Part shown: one piece after another, positions 54,334 through 63,189 of the stretch | Numbering within the stretch: position 1 is the stretch's first letter | Layout: every line of letters begins with the position of its first letter | From: TH-plancto1 sp043777375 | GTDB taxonomy: Bacteria; Planctomycetota; Planctomycetia; Planctomycetales; Planctomycetaceae | Direction of reading: 5' to 3' | DNA length: 64,000 nt | NCBI GenBank assembly: GCA_043777375.1 | Contig: JAYWHX010000195.1 | Span: 17,000 to 80,999, forward strand | Notes under the pieces: generated by a model | Told to the model about the DNA's origin: nothing | Databases searched by the model: none | Seen by the model: the letters and a program-made list of their open reading frames with translations, nothing else | Position numbers and translations under genes: made by a program

Positions 54334-55556
54334 ACTGGCTCGCTCGCTTCAACTTCACACCGCGTGAATTCCAGCTCAGTCCGTCGGATCATCGTCCGGC
54401 ATTGGACGGAGTGCGCGGGATCGCGATCATGACAGTGTTCTTGTACGACTGTATGAAAGTCCCCTCGGGCGGCTTGCTGAACTTTGTCCTGCGCAAGGCC
54501 AGTACCTCGGGCTGGGTCGGAGTGGACTTGTTCTTTGTCTTGTCCGGGTTCCTGATCACCGGCATCCTGATCGACTCGCGCGGCAAGCCCGGGTATCTCC
54601 GCAGCTTCTTCGCGCGGCGATCACTGAGGATATTCCCGCTCTACTTCCTGGCTCTCTGGTTCACGTTCATCGCCGTGCCGCAGCTGGCAGACATCTGGAG
54701 TCCGGCGATCCCGGTGGCAGAGCGTGTCGGTGAATTGTCGCGAGATCAGTTCTGGTTCTGGACCTATCTCCAGAACTGGCGGTTTGCAATTATCGGGCAT
54801 TGGCCGGATGTGAACTACCTGAATCATTTCTGGTCACTGGCCGTCGAGGAACAGTTCTATCTGGCCTGGCCGTTCGTCGTCGGATGCCTGTCCTCACGGG
54901 CGCTCGCACGCGTCTGTTGGAGTTGTGTTGGGCTGGCTTTGGCCCTGCGTATCGGCTTGTGGATGAGCGGGGCTCCGGCGGTCGCCCTGTATGTCCCAAC
55001 TCTCACTCGCATGGACAGCCTCTGCTTTGGCGCGCTGTTCGCGATGGGCCTGCGCTCCCCGGTCTGGTATCCACGATTGACCCGCTGGGTCTGGCCGGCG
55101 ATGGCACTCTTGGCAGTCATGATTGTGGGGATCGATTTCGTGTGGCCACTGCTGAAGACCGAACAAGTCGGTACACAGACGATCGGGCATACGTTACTAG
55201 CCCTGATGTTTGGCGGCTTCGTGCTCTCAGCAGCTGCGGCCTCCCCTCAGCATTGGTTCGCGCGAGTCTTATCGCAACGATGGCTGACAGTGCCGGGACA
55301 GTTCAGCTATGCGATGTATGTGATCCACCGCCCGATCTACAAGCTCGTACTGAAGCTGGATTGGTCAGTGCTGCCCGAGAGGGCACAACCTCTGGCGATC
55401 TTCTTCGTCACGTTGCTCGCGACGCTGGCTGCGTCCGCTCTGTGTTGGAAATACTTTGAGAGACCGTTTCTGTCTCTGAAGGCTTTCTTCCCTCGACCGG
55501 GGGAAGAGGAGATTGAAATACGCTCCGCGCCGAAACCCGTTCCAGCCAGTGCCTGA
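54330..55556 (+). CDS. Acyltransferase-3 family membrane protein (OafA-like) with altered catalytic motif
   Basis: 408 residues, ATG at 54330 overlapping the previous stop. About ten membrane helices. Family motifs: LDGVRGIAIM at 25-34, GWVGVDLFFVLSGFLI, ARRSLRIFPLYFLALW, and NHFWSLAVEEQFYLAWP. The conserved R-X10-H of the family, which provides the proposed catalytic His, reads R29-X10-D40 here (codon GAC). Members move acyl groups onto sugars or lipids across the inner membrane. With the His replaced, activity is uncertain. Coupled to the GNAT-like gene. Confidence 0.9.
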   Translation: MNWLARFNFTPREFQLSPSDHRPALDGVRGIAIMTVFLYDCMKVPSGGLLNFVLRKASTSGWVGVDLFFVLSGFLITGILIDSRGKPGYLRSFFARRSLRIFPLYFLALWFTFIAVPQLADIWSPAIPVAERVGELSRDQFWFWTYLQNWRFAIIGHWPDVNYLNHFWSLAVEEQFYLAWPFVVGCLSSRALARVCWSCVGLALALRIGLWMSGAPAVALYVPTLTRMDSLCFGALFAMGLRSPVWYPRLTRWVWPAMALLAVMIVGIDFVWPLLKTEQVGTQTIGHTLLALMFGGFVLSAAAASPQHWFARVLSQRWLTVPGQFSYAMYVIHRPIYKLVLKLDWSVLPERAQPLAIFFVTLLATLAASALCWKYFERPFLSLKAFFPRPGEEEIEIRSAPKPVPASA

Positions 55557-55747
55557 TCGGGAGCGGCGGACCTCACGAATCGTCTGATCTCCGGAGCCGA
55601 ATCCCCCTTTTCTGCCGATCGCGCGACTCGAATAATCTCCATACGAACACTGCTCTTGGAGATTCGACTGCCGCGCGATATGCCAACGGCCCCCTGTCCC
55701 AACCGCTTGCTCTGCGGTACGGATCTCCGCTCACCGAGGAGGCTGTC

Positions 55748-56272
55748 ATGGCTCCCGTGTTGACGAGTGAACATCAGCTGAAGAACCTGTTCTCGGGTCT
55801 GGCCGAACAGACCTTTGAAGTCGAATACGGGATCGCCGATCCTCCGCTGATCGACTACCTGTCGAACATGCTCGTCCGGTTTGTCCGGCTCGATGCGGTC
55901 TTCGCAATTCGCGACGAGGTCGGTCGCCGACTCGATCAGGTCGTCGACATGCTGCATGAGGCCGAATGCCGCGAAGCCGAACCCCGGAGAGAAGTCCTGC
56001 GCCACATCGGTGACTTCACCCTGTTCTGGACCGGCGTCTATCCCGAGAAACTCCTCCAGCTGAAGCAGCTCGACCGGCCCGACTGCTGGGTGAATTACTC
56101 GGAGACCGGCAAGCGGTGTTACCTGATTGCGAGTGAATACACCGAAGAGTCGCATCGCGAAGAAGCCCAAGTGCTGAGGCGATTGAGCATGCAGTACGAC
56201 ACCTGCCGTGAAGGTCTGTATCAAGTGCGACAAGAGTGGGAGATACGTCCACCACAGAGGCGAGCCGCGTAA
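55748..56272 (+). CDS. Conserved-looking helical protein of unknown function
   Basis: 174 residues, ATG at 55748. Mostly amphipathic helices: LKNLFSGLAEQTFEVEYGIA, PPLIDYLSNMLVRFVRLDAV, RREVLRHIGDFTLFWTGVYPEKL. A basic C-terminus. No signal peptide, membrane helix or Cys motif. I do not recognise a family. Followed by a 197-base gap containing a 52-bp perfect palindrome, then a convergent lipoprotein gene. Confidence 0.7.
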   Translation: MAPVLTSEHQLKNLFSGLAEQTFEVEYGIADPPLIDYLSNMLVRFVRLDAVFAIRDEVGRRLDQVVDMLHEAECREAEPRREVLRHIGDFTLFWTGVYPEKLLQLKQLDRPDCWVNYSETGKRCYLIASEYTEESHREEAQVLRRLSMQYDTCREGLYQVRQEWEIRPPQRRAA

Positions 56273-56394
56273 TGCAGTCTGACTGCGATGGACGGAATTC
56301 GTGAGTCTCCCAGCGTCGGTGACTTAGTCCCACGTGAGCCGCTGAATGAAACATTTCGGCGAGCGGGGCGACGTCAGCCCCCTGGTTCTGACTG

Positions 56395-56446
56395 TGTCGC
56401 CTTTTTCTCCGAAAAAGGACGTCCTTTTTCGGAGAAAAAGGCGACA
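56395..56446. repeat. 52-bp perfect palindrome
   Basis: Each 26-base half is the exact complement of the other, centred between 56420 and 56421 (GGAC|GTCC). Each half also folds by itself: CCTTTTTC-TCC-GAAAAAGG (56400-56418) and CCTTTTTC-GGA-GAAAAAGG (56423-56441). It lies between convergent genes, preceded by a half-copy of repeat D (56359-56385). The stems carry T-runs on both strands, so bidirectional termination is plausible. Confidence 0.95.
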
Positions 56447-56469
56447 GATCACAACCACAGACGTTGATC

Positions 56470-57816
56470 CTATCGCCAGCGATCGACCGGGGCGGCGGGC
56501 CACGGAGATGTCGAACGGAATCGGTAATAGGACGGCAGACCGCTTCCGGCAGGGCAACTCGGAGGTGCTGGACGCGAGACCGTCCACCGCCCGGCTTCTG
56601 GTCCCGTGAGTGTGTCTCCAGCGGGGCGTCCGTCCAGAACTCGTTGCAAATCTGCGAGTAACTCGCCTCCGTATGCGGAGTGCCCAAGTTCGAACCACTC
56701 AAACCCAACTGCCGTGGCATCGATGACATCAATCCAGTCGTAAGTCCGGATCTTTGTCCAATACGGTCCCGGCTGCCCCAATCGCACTGTCCGGTGCCAG
56801 AGCCGAGACGCCCACAAGGCGAGGTCGCTGCCGGACGAATAGATTGTGACCCGCTCGACCACGGGGCGAATGCGAGGTGCGATCTCCGATGCGAACTGTC
56901 CGGCATCCAGGTCCGGTGCTGCGAACACCACTTGGTTGAACTTCACCGTCTGACCGATCGATTGGCCGAGTTGAGCCAATGCCCCCACCAGGGCTCGGTT
57001 CCCCAGGCTATGCGCGACGAGATGAATTTTCTTGGCTCCGGTTTCAGTCGCCACGCGGGTCAAGAACTCAGCCAATGGAGCGGCGGATGCGTCCGCACTG
57101 CGCTGGTCGCCCGAGTACCCTGTCAGAGTTCCACGGGATGGCCAGCTGTAGAAGAGTGGCACTCCGCGAAACTGGAGATCGAAAGCCATCTGCGCAGTAC
57201 GCTGTGCCGCTTCGGGGAAGGTCACGTTATAGCCATGAACGAAGACGAACAGAGCGGACTCGTCATCCATCGTCAGATCGTTTCGCAGTCGCCCGAGACA
57301 CTGATCCGCGTCGAGAGGCTCGACATGTTTCAGAACCACATGCCGGGCCGCAGATTCGCGGAACTCGAGCCGCCAGAAGCTGGGACGTTCCAGCTGGCCA
57401 TACTGATGCCGTTTTGGAATTGAGACTTCGCACCGTCCATAGTGATTCGGCGAGCCCTGTGCGGATGCCTGAAGCTGGGGCCGATTCGTCCCGTAATAGA
57501 GCTGGACGGTGGTGGAAGGAGTCGCGTCAGTTGAGAGACCGGCAGTGGCTAGCGGGACTTGATCGGCAGATTCTGCCGGAATGAACTCCGGCAGACGCTC
57601 GACGAAGGCCGGGGGAACAGACCCGAACTGGTGCTGCTCTGGTGCCCACAGCCCCTCGTGAGTCGGTGGACAGCCCTCCGGCAGACACGTCACATACTCT
57701 GGATTGGAGGGTGGGAAACAGTTCGCAGACCAGCTGTCTTGGCAGTTCAATGCCACACAGCCCGGTGCCAAGAGCAGGGTGAGAAGGCCGATAAAAATGG
57801 TCAGAATGCGGGACAT
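56470..57816 (-). CDS. DUF900 alpha/beta-hydrolase lipoprotein
   Basis: 448 residues from ATG at 57816 with GAGGAA upstream; the frame runs to 58173 but that part covers repeat B. Lipoprotein signal LTLLLAPGC with Cys20. The hydrolase domain begins near residue 110 (VQLYYGTNRPQ) and has the oxyanion segment FVFVHGYNVTFPEAAQRTAQ, the nucleophile elbow LVAHSLGNRAL (Ser), the acid region AAPDLDAGQF and a probable catalytic His in ELGHSAYGG. DUF900 proteins are serine hydrolases of unclear substrate. Lipid-anchored, probably periplasmic or outer membrane. Confidence 0.87.
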   Translation of the reverse strand: MSRILTIFIGLLTLLLAPGCVALNCQDSWSANCFPPSNPEYVTCLPEGCPPTHEGLWAPEQHQFGSVPPAFVERLPEFIPAESADQVPLATAGLSTDATPSTTVQLYYGTNRPQLQASAQGSPNHYGRCEVSIPKRHQYGQLERPSFWRLEFRESAARHVVLKHVEPLDADQCLGRLRNDLTMDDESALFVFVHGYNVTFPEAAQRTAQMAFDLQFRGVPLFYSWPSRGTLTGYSGDQRSADASAAPLAEFLTRVATETGAKKIHLVAHSLGNRALVGALAQLGQSIGQTVKFNQVVFAAPDLDAGQFASEIAPRIRPVVERVTIYSSGSDLALWASRLWHRTVRLGQPGPYWTKIRTYDWIDVIDATAVGFEWFELGHSAYGGELLADLQRVLDGRPAGDTLTGPEAGRWTVSRPAPPSCPAGSGLPSYYRFRSTSPWPAAPVDRWR

Positions 57817-58045
57817 GACCGGCGATTCCTCGCGTAAAGATTGCACCACTGCAAGGGCGGTTTTGTCGAAAGGGGAGCTGGGAGTTGGGCCAGTCGACAC
57901 AACAAGTAGAAATGCAAACGGCGCGCCCGGGGAAATACGATTGAGTTGTAAAACGCGCGGGTGGCAGGCGGAGGAGAGTGAAACAGCTCCGATTCTCTCT
58001 CGGCGGTATGGCGTTAGAACAGTTTCACAACCTCTGTTCTGTCCG

Positions 58046-58097
58046 CACAGACGAGAAAGTCTGTGCCACTGACAGGTGGGGCAGACATTCCTGTCTG
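58046..58097. repeat. Triple-hairpin repeat B, copy 2
   Basis: CACAGAC-GAGAAA-GTCTGTG (58046-58065), CCACT-GACA-GGTGG (58066-58079), CAGAC-ATTCCT-GTCTG (58082-58097). Compared with copy 1 the third stem changed from CAGGC/GCCTG to CAGAC/GTCTG, a matched change. It lies in the 325-base gap between the fabI-like stop and the DUF900 start. Confidence 0.88.
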
Positions 58098-58141
58098 GCT
58101 TCTGGAGAATTCTGCGACCCTCGACTCGGCCGGACGCTCGC

Positions 58142-58951
58142 CTAGCCGAGAGTTCCCATACTCCGAGAGACAAGTCGTTGATCGAAGTAGTTGACGCCCA
58201 TCCCCGCGTCGATCACGAGCCCTTGGGCATTGATGCCCGAGGATCGCGAACTCAGCAGAAAGGCCACCGCGTTCGCAACCTCTTCGGTCTGTACAGCTCG
58301 TTTGCGTAGAGTCGCTTGCTCGGCAAACAGATACGAATCGACATACCCTGGAATTCCCGCCGAGGCCGATGTCTTCAACAGCCCCGGACAGACAGCGTTG
58401 AACCGGACTGTCGAAAATGCCGAAAACGACTTCGCGAGAAAGCAGACCGCCGAATCGAGCGCTGCCTTCACGGGAGCCATGTACCCATAGTTCTCAGCGG
58501 CCATGCGCGTGTTCGAGATCGAAATCGAAACGACACTTCCCTGCTCTGGGTCGAGGATGTCACGAAAGGCATTCGACATCGCCATCAACGAGAAGCACGA
58601 GATGTCCACCGCCTGTAGAAATGCCGCGCGCGGTGTCGCGTGAAACGGCTGCCACCCGGCACTGTAATCCGCAAAAGCAATCGAATGCACGAACCCGGCC
58701 AGCTGTTTGCAATCGCGACCGACCTGCTCGCGGAGGCGATCGATATCCTCTTGCCGTTCCACGTCGCAGACATACACCGGGGCATCCCCCACCAGCTTCT
58801 GGACCGACTCCAATCGGGCGTTGCTGCGGACGGCATACAGCACATCCGCACCCGCCGATTGCAGTACCTGAGCAATGTGCCAAGCGACACTCTTCTTGTT
58901 CGCCACCCCCATCACGAGGATCGAACGACCTTTGAGTTGTAGGAAATCCAT
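58142..58951 (-). CDS. fabI: FabI-like enoyl-ACP reductase (SDR family)
   Basis: 269 residues from ATG at 58951 (ATG at 58987 would add 12). Reduces the double bond of enoyl-ACP in the last step of fatty-acid elongation. The N-terminus LKGRSILVMGVANKKSVAWHIAQVLQ has the FabI-type GVAxxxSxAW NAD-binding pattern. The catalytic pair is Tyr155-x6-Lys162 (NYGYMAPVK). The second conserved FabI tyrosine, ten residues before, appears to be Ile145, so this is a divergent member and might have another enoyl or ketoacyl substrate. The C-terminus VIDAGMGVNY fits. The stop overlaps a GGCGAGCGTCCGGC repeat string. Confidence 0.75.
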   Translation of the reverse strand: MDFLQLKGRSILVMGVANKKSVAWHIAQVLQSAGADVLYAVRSNARLESVQKLVGDAPVYVCDVERQEDIDRLREQVGRDCKQLAGFVHSIAFADYSAGWQPFHATPRAAFLQAVDISCFSLMAMSNAFRDILDPEQGSVVSISISNTRMAAENYGYMAPVKAALDSAVCFLAKSFSAFSTVRFNAVCPGLLKTSASAGIPGYVDSYLFAEQATLRKRAVQTEEVANAVAFLLSSRSSGINAQGLVIDAGMGVNYFDQRLVSRSMGTLG

Positions 58952-59188
58952 CGGAATGTTCGTGTACGAGGAATGAGGCGGGAGCATGTATGACAGTGCA
59001 GATTGTTTCTACCCGATCCTGTAGTCGAACGACAACCGGACCCCACACGATCCGCCATCTACAGTTCTGGAATTCACCTCCCTTCACGCCACTGCTCTCC
59101 CCACTCGATCACCAGTTCTCTACGATGCCATCTCAACAAACTGTGGGAGACGGCTCGAGATACCACAGGAAACAATGGGAGTGCATTC

Positions 59189-60586
59189 GTGGCAGCTGAC
59201 TTTGAATTTGATGTCGTCGTGATCGGTTCTGGTCCCGGCGGAGAAGGCGCTGCCATGCAGGCCGTCAAGCATGGCCTCAAGGTCGCTGTCATCGAACGCA
59301 TGACACAGATCGGCGGCAGCTGCACCCATACAGCGACCATCCCGAGCAAGGCGCTGCGGTTTGCGATATTCCAGGCAATGGAGTTTCGCTCGAACCCGTT
59401 GTTTCGATCCCTGGGGACTGCATCTGATGTCACGTTGCCGTTGCTTCGCCGATCGGCTCAGAAAGTCATCGACCAGCAGGTGACGATGCGGCAAAGCTTC
59501 TACGACCGCAACGATGTCACCGTGTTCAATGGGATGGCCCGCTTCCTCGATACGACGACGCTGGAAGTGCTAATGCCCGATGGCGGCCGCACCGTATTGG
59601 CCGCCAAGCACTTCGTGATCGCAACCGGTGCTCGCCCGTATCGCCCCACCAATGTCGACTTCAACCACCCCTGTATCTTCGATAGCGACACAATCCTGAC
59701 CCTCAATAAGGATGTCAAATCGCTGACGGTGTATGGGGCCGGGGTGATCGGCTGCGAGTATGCGTCGATGTTCCGCAACATGGACGTGAAGGTGAACCTC
59801 GTCAACACCCGCGATAAGCTGCTGGATTATCTCGATGAGGAAATCATCGACGCGCTGAGCTACCACTTGCGGGAACGCGGCGTGCTGATCCGCAATCGTG
59901 AAGAGTACGAGCAGATCGAATGCTGCTCCGACGGAGTCATCTTGCACTTGAAATCCGGAAAGAAGCTTAAGACCGATGCCTTGCTCTGGGCCGCTGGACG
60001 AACCGGAAACACCGATGGGATGGCCCTCGACAAGATCGGCATCGTGCCCGACCAGCGTAGCAATCTCGCCGTGAATGCGCAGTTCCAAACAGCGGTTCCC
60101 AGTATCTATGCGGTCGGGGATGTGATCGGCTTCCCCGCACTCGCGAGCGCCGCATACATGCAAGGTCGCTACGCCGCCAGCCACATTCTGGGTGAGGGGA
60201 ACCTGACCGACGTCCGCGATGTCCCCACCGGAATCTACACCAGCCCCGAGATCAGCTCGCTCGGCAAGACCGAGAAGGAGTTGACCGAAGCCAAGACCCC
60301 CTACGAAGTCGGCCACGCCCACTTCAAGAGCCTGGCCCGCGCTCAAATCACCGGTCAGACAGCGGGGATGCTGAAGCTGCTATTTCACCGCGAGACACTG
60401 GAACTGCTCGGCATCCACTGCTTCGGGGCCAACGCCAGCGAGATCATCCACATCGGCCAAGCTATCCTGATGCAGCCTCCGCCACACAACACGCTGAAGT
60501 ATTTCGTGACGACAACCTTCAACTACCCGACCATGGCCGAAGCCTACCGCGTCGCGGCACTCAATGGGCTGAATCGGTTGTTTTGA
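59189..60586 (+). CDS. sthA: Soluble pyridine nucleotide transhydrogenase
   Basis: 465 residues from GTG at 59189, preceded by GGGAG; this gives the same length as Escherichia coli SthA (466). The frame is open upstream to 59003 without family sequence. FAD-binding GSGPGGEGAAMQAVKHG, then GGSCTHTATIPSKALR where the second redox Cys of lipoamide-dehydrogenase relatives is replaced, as in SthA. NAD-binding YGAGVIGCEYASMF, FAD-binding YAVGDVIGFPALASAAYMQGR, and a C-terminal dimer domain (HCFGANASEIIHIG). Moves reducing equivalents between NADPH and NAD. Convergent with the pyrC-like gene, 14 bases apart. Confidence 0.96.
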   Translation: MAADFEFDVVVIGSGPGGEGAAMQAVKHGLKVAVIERMTQIGGSCTHTATIPSKALRFAIFQAMEFRSNPLFRSLGTASDVTLPLLRRSAQKVIDQQVTMRQSFYDRNDVTVFNGMARFLDTTTLEVLMPDGGRTVLAAKHFVIATGARPYRPTNVDFNHPCIFDSDTILTLNKDVKSLTVYGAGVIGCEYASMFRNMDVKVNLVNTRDKLLDYLDEEIIDALSYHLRERGVLIRNREEYEQIECCSDGVILHLKSGKKLKTDALLWAAGRTGNTDGMALDKIGIVPDQRSNLAVNAQFQTAVPSIYAVGDVIGFPALASAAYMQGRYAASHILGEGNLTDVRDVPTGIYTSPEISSLGKTEKELTEAKTPYEVGHAHFKSLARAQITGQTAGMLKLLFHRETLELLGIHCFGANASEIIHIGQAILMQPPPHNTLKYFVTTTFNYPTMAEAYRVAALNGLNRLF

Positions 60587-60600
60587 GGGGGAGCCAAGAA

Positions 60601-61902
60601 TTAGCCGCCCGAATACCTCACCACCCCACCCACAATTGTCGAGTGAACCCGGCCCGTGGCCTCTCTATTGTGGAATGGGGTGTTTTGTCCGAGTGAGCGG
60701 AACTGGGTCGTGTCGATGCGGTAGGTTTGAGTGGGGGCGATTAAAGTCAGGTCGGCAATGGTGCCGGGGGCGAGAGTTTTGGTGGCTTCCAGGCCGAACA
60801 GGCGGGCGGGGCCGGTGGTGAGTTTGGCGATCAGTTGCAGCCAGGTCAGGTGACCCGGCGTGATCAGCGCCTCGACGCACAGTGGGAGCAAAGTCTCCAG
60901 CCCGGTGATCCCGAACGGCACTAGGTCGATCTCGCGGGCCTTTTTCTCGGACGCCAGCGGCGTGTGGTCGGAGCAGATCGTCTCGATCGTCCCGTCCTTC
61001 AAGCCCGCGATCAGCGCTTCGATATGGTCGCGAGTTCGCAGCGGTGGGTCGACTTTATAGTTCGCGTTGTAGGACTGCATTTCCTGATCGGTCAGCAGCA
61101 GGTGATGCGGCGTCACATCAGCGGAGACGCGGACCCCGCGCCGGCGAGCTTCGCGGATCTCCTCGACGCTCTGCTTCGAGGTCACTGCCATTAGGTGAAT
61201 CCGGCCTCCGGTCAACCCCGCGAGGGCGATATCCCTCCGGACCATGATCTCTTCCGCAGCTGTCGGCATGCCGCGCAGGCCGAGGACGCTGGAGTAGTAC
61301 CCCTCGTGCATCACGCCGCCGTGGACCAGTTCCGGGACCTGCGGGTGGTGCATGATCACGCTGTCCCACATGCGGGCATATTCGAGGGCGCGGCGCATGA
61401 CCTCGGCATTGGCGATCGCCTGCTTGCCATCGGTAAAGGCGACCGCCCCTCCTGCGATCAGCCCACCCATTTCGGAGAGTTCCTGCCCTTCGCGGGCTTT
61501 GGTGACTGCTCCCAGAGGGACAACCCGGCAGTTGTTCGCGCGATCGGCTTGTTGCCTAACGAACTCAGCTGCGGCGCGGGTCTCGACGACGGGATCTGTG
61601 TCGGGCAAGGAAGCGACCAGGGTGAACCCGCCAGCTAGTGCCGCAGCTGTGCCGGTGGCGATGGTTTCGTCATCTTCAAAGCCGGGTTCACCGAGTCCGA
61701 CGCGGCAGTCGATGAAGCCGGGGCAGACAATCAGACCAGTGGCGTCGATGACGCGATCGCAGGCTCGCGGAGCTTCCGACAGGGTAGCGATGCGGCCATC
61801 ACGAATGAACAGATCGCCCACGACATCGGTGCCGATGAGTGGGTCGATGAGGCGACCGCCACGCAGCAGGAGAGTCGAGTCAGAGGAGGGCATGGAACTC
61901 AT
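60601..61902 (-). CDS. pyrC: Dihydroorotase-like protein lacking metal ligands (PyrC', probably noncatalytic)
   Basis: 433 residues from ATG at 61902, with AGGAG 8 bases upstream; overlaps the pyrB stop by four bases (ATGA). The amidohydrolase framework is clear (LLLRGGRLIDP, VIDATGLIVCPGFID, VSADVTPHHLLLTD, LAPGTIADLTLI). But the HxH motif of active class I enzymes (D-x-H-x-H-x-R-E-P-G) reads D65-C-R-V-G-L-G-E-P-G74: both zinc His and the substrate Arg are gone. The later ligand segments also differ (MHHPQ for the usual His site, IHLMAVTS with Ala in place of His, DHTPL). In Pseudomonas and others such PyrC' proteins are structural partners of aspartate carbamoyltransferase. Inference: same here, with an active dihydroorotase elsewhere. 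Confidence 0.88.
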   Translation of the reverse strand: MSSMPSSDSTLLLRGGRLIDPLIGTDVVGDLFIRDGRIATLSEAPRACDRVIDATGLIVCPGFIDCRVGLGEPGFEDDETIATGTAAALAGGFTLVASLPDTDPVVETRAAAEFVRQQADRANNCRVVPLGAVTKAREGQELSEMGGLIAGGAVAFTDGKQAIANAEVMRRALEYARMWDSVIMHHPQVPELVHGGVMHEGYYSSVLGLRGMPTAAEEIMVRRDIALAGLTGGRIHLMAVTSKQSVEEIREARRRGVRVSADVTPHHLLLTDQEMQSYNANYKVDPPLRTRDHIEALIAGLKDGTIETICSDHTPLASEKKAREIDLVPFGITGLETLLPLCVEALITPGHLTWLQLIAKLTTGPARLFGLEATKTLAPGTIADLTLIAPTQTYRIDTTQFRSLGQNTPFHNREATGRVHSTIVGGVVRYSGG

Positions 61903-62882
61903 CGGGACTTCTCCTGTTGAGTCTGGGCGTCGGTGGCTCGTTTCATCAGTGACAGGCACGCCATGCGGATGAAGAGTCCATTCGTGACCTGATCCAGAAT
62001 TACCGAGTTCTTGCCATCTGCCACATCGGGGGTGATCTCGACGCCGCGATTGATGGGGCCTGGCGCGAGGATCAGCACGTCGGACTTGGCCTTCTTCATG
62101 CGGGTGCCGTTCATCCCGTACAGATGGGCGTACTCGCGAACCGACGGGAAGTACGCGCCGCGTTGCCGCTCAAACTGCACCCGCAACATGTTGATGCAGT
62201 CGCACTGCTCGAGCACATCATCCAGTCGATAGACCACTTCGACTCCAAACTCCTCGATCGCAGCTGGCATCAGTGTCGGTGGTCCACAGACGATCACCCG
62301 CGCCCCGAGTGTCTTCAAGCCCCAGATGTTCGAGCGGGCCACGCGGCTGTGCTTGATGTCACCGACCAGAGCGACCGTCAGGCCCTTGAGCGACTGGCGA
62401 TGCGAGCGGATCGTGAAGATGTCGAGCAGCCCCTGCGTCGGGTGCTCGTGCGTTCCGTCTCCCGCATTGATGACGCTGCAATTCACTTCGCGAGCGAGCT
62501 GCTCGGGTGCTCCAGAAGTGCTGTGCCGTACGACCATTTGGTGGACGCCCATCGCCTGGATGTTCAGGGCGGTGTCGATAAACGTCTCACCCTTGGACAA
62601 GCTGCTGCTCGACGCCGTGAAGTCGACGGTGTCGGCACTCAGTCGCTTCGCAGCCAGGCTAAAACTCGTCTTGGTCCGGGTCGAGGGTTCGAAGAACAAA
62701 TTGGCGACGGCGACCCCTTTGAGGTCATCAAACTTCGTCTCCCCGGCGTTCCAGAGAGCCTTGTAGCGGGCCGCCTCGTCCAGAATGATCGTCAATTCCG
62801 TGGCGGAGAGTCCTTGCAGGCCGAGCAAATGCTTCCGCGTCCACAGGGCTGGAGAGGCGGAAGTCGGCATGGGTTCTGTCAT
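61899..62882 (-). CDS. pyrB: Aspartate carbamoyltransferase catalytic subunit
   Basis: 327 residues, ATG at 62882. Joins carbamoyl phosphate and aspartate in pyrimidine synthesis. Carbamoyl-phosphate loop FFEPSTRTKTSF near residue 63, the SSSLSKGET loop, HPTQGLLD, and the aspartate-binding PGPINRGVEI near residue 280. A short N-terminal extension of about 12 residues (MTEPMPTSASPA) precedes the usual start; in class A enzymes with PyrC' partners such an extension is common. Four-base overlap with the dihydroorotase-like gene gives fixed co-translation. No pyrI regulatory subunit is seen. Confidence 0.96.
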   Translation of the reverse strand: MTEPMPTSASPALWTRKHLLGLQGLSATELTIILDEAARYKALWNAGETKFDDLKGVAVANLFFEPSTRTKTSFSLAAKRLSADTVDFTASSSSLSKGETFIDTALNIQAMGVHQMVVRHSTSGAPEQLAREVNCSVINAGDGTHEHPTQGLLDIFTIRSHRQSLKGLTVALVGDIKHSRVARSNIWGLKTLGARVIVCGPPTLMPAAIEEFGVEVVYRLDDVLEQCDCINMLRVQFERQRGAYFPSVREYAHLYGMNGTRMKKAKSDVLILAPGPINRGVEITPDVADGKNSVILDQVTNGLFIRMACLSLMKRATDAQTQQEKSR

Positions 62883-63189
62883 GGGAGGACGAAACGAGAG
62901 GAAGGATACTGCGTGGCGATTAGTACACTCACCTGACAGACTTTACCCCGATGGATACAGAGATTCAACCAGGCTGTCGCCGATGGTTTCGACAAAATCC
63001 CACGGAATCCGACAGAATGCCAGACCACAGGACTGCCTGCTGCCTGAAGTCAGACAACTTCCGTCACTGGCAGCGCTTGTGGCGGGTTCACTGCCGCCGT
63101 AACATGGTCTCTTCCCCGGATCGGATTCGAGCCCAGCGTTCGAACCCCGATCCGTCTTCGTTTCGCTCGCTCAGCAAGGTTCGGCAGCT

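Noticed and set aside
57817..58173. 119-codon N-terminal extension of the DUF900 gene
   Set aside because: It runs through repeat B, while ATG at 57816 has a good ribosome-binding site and begins a lipoprotein signal.
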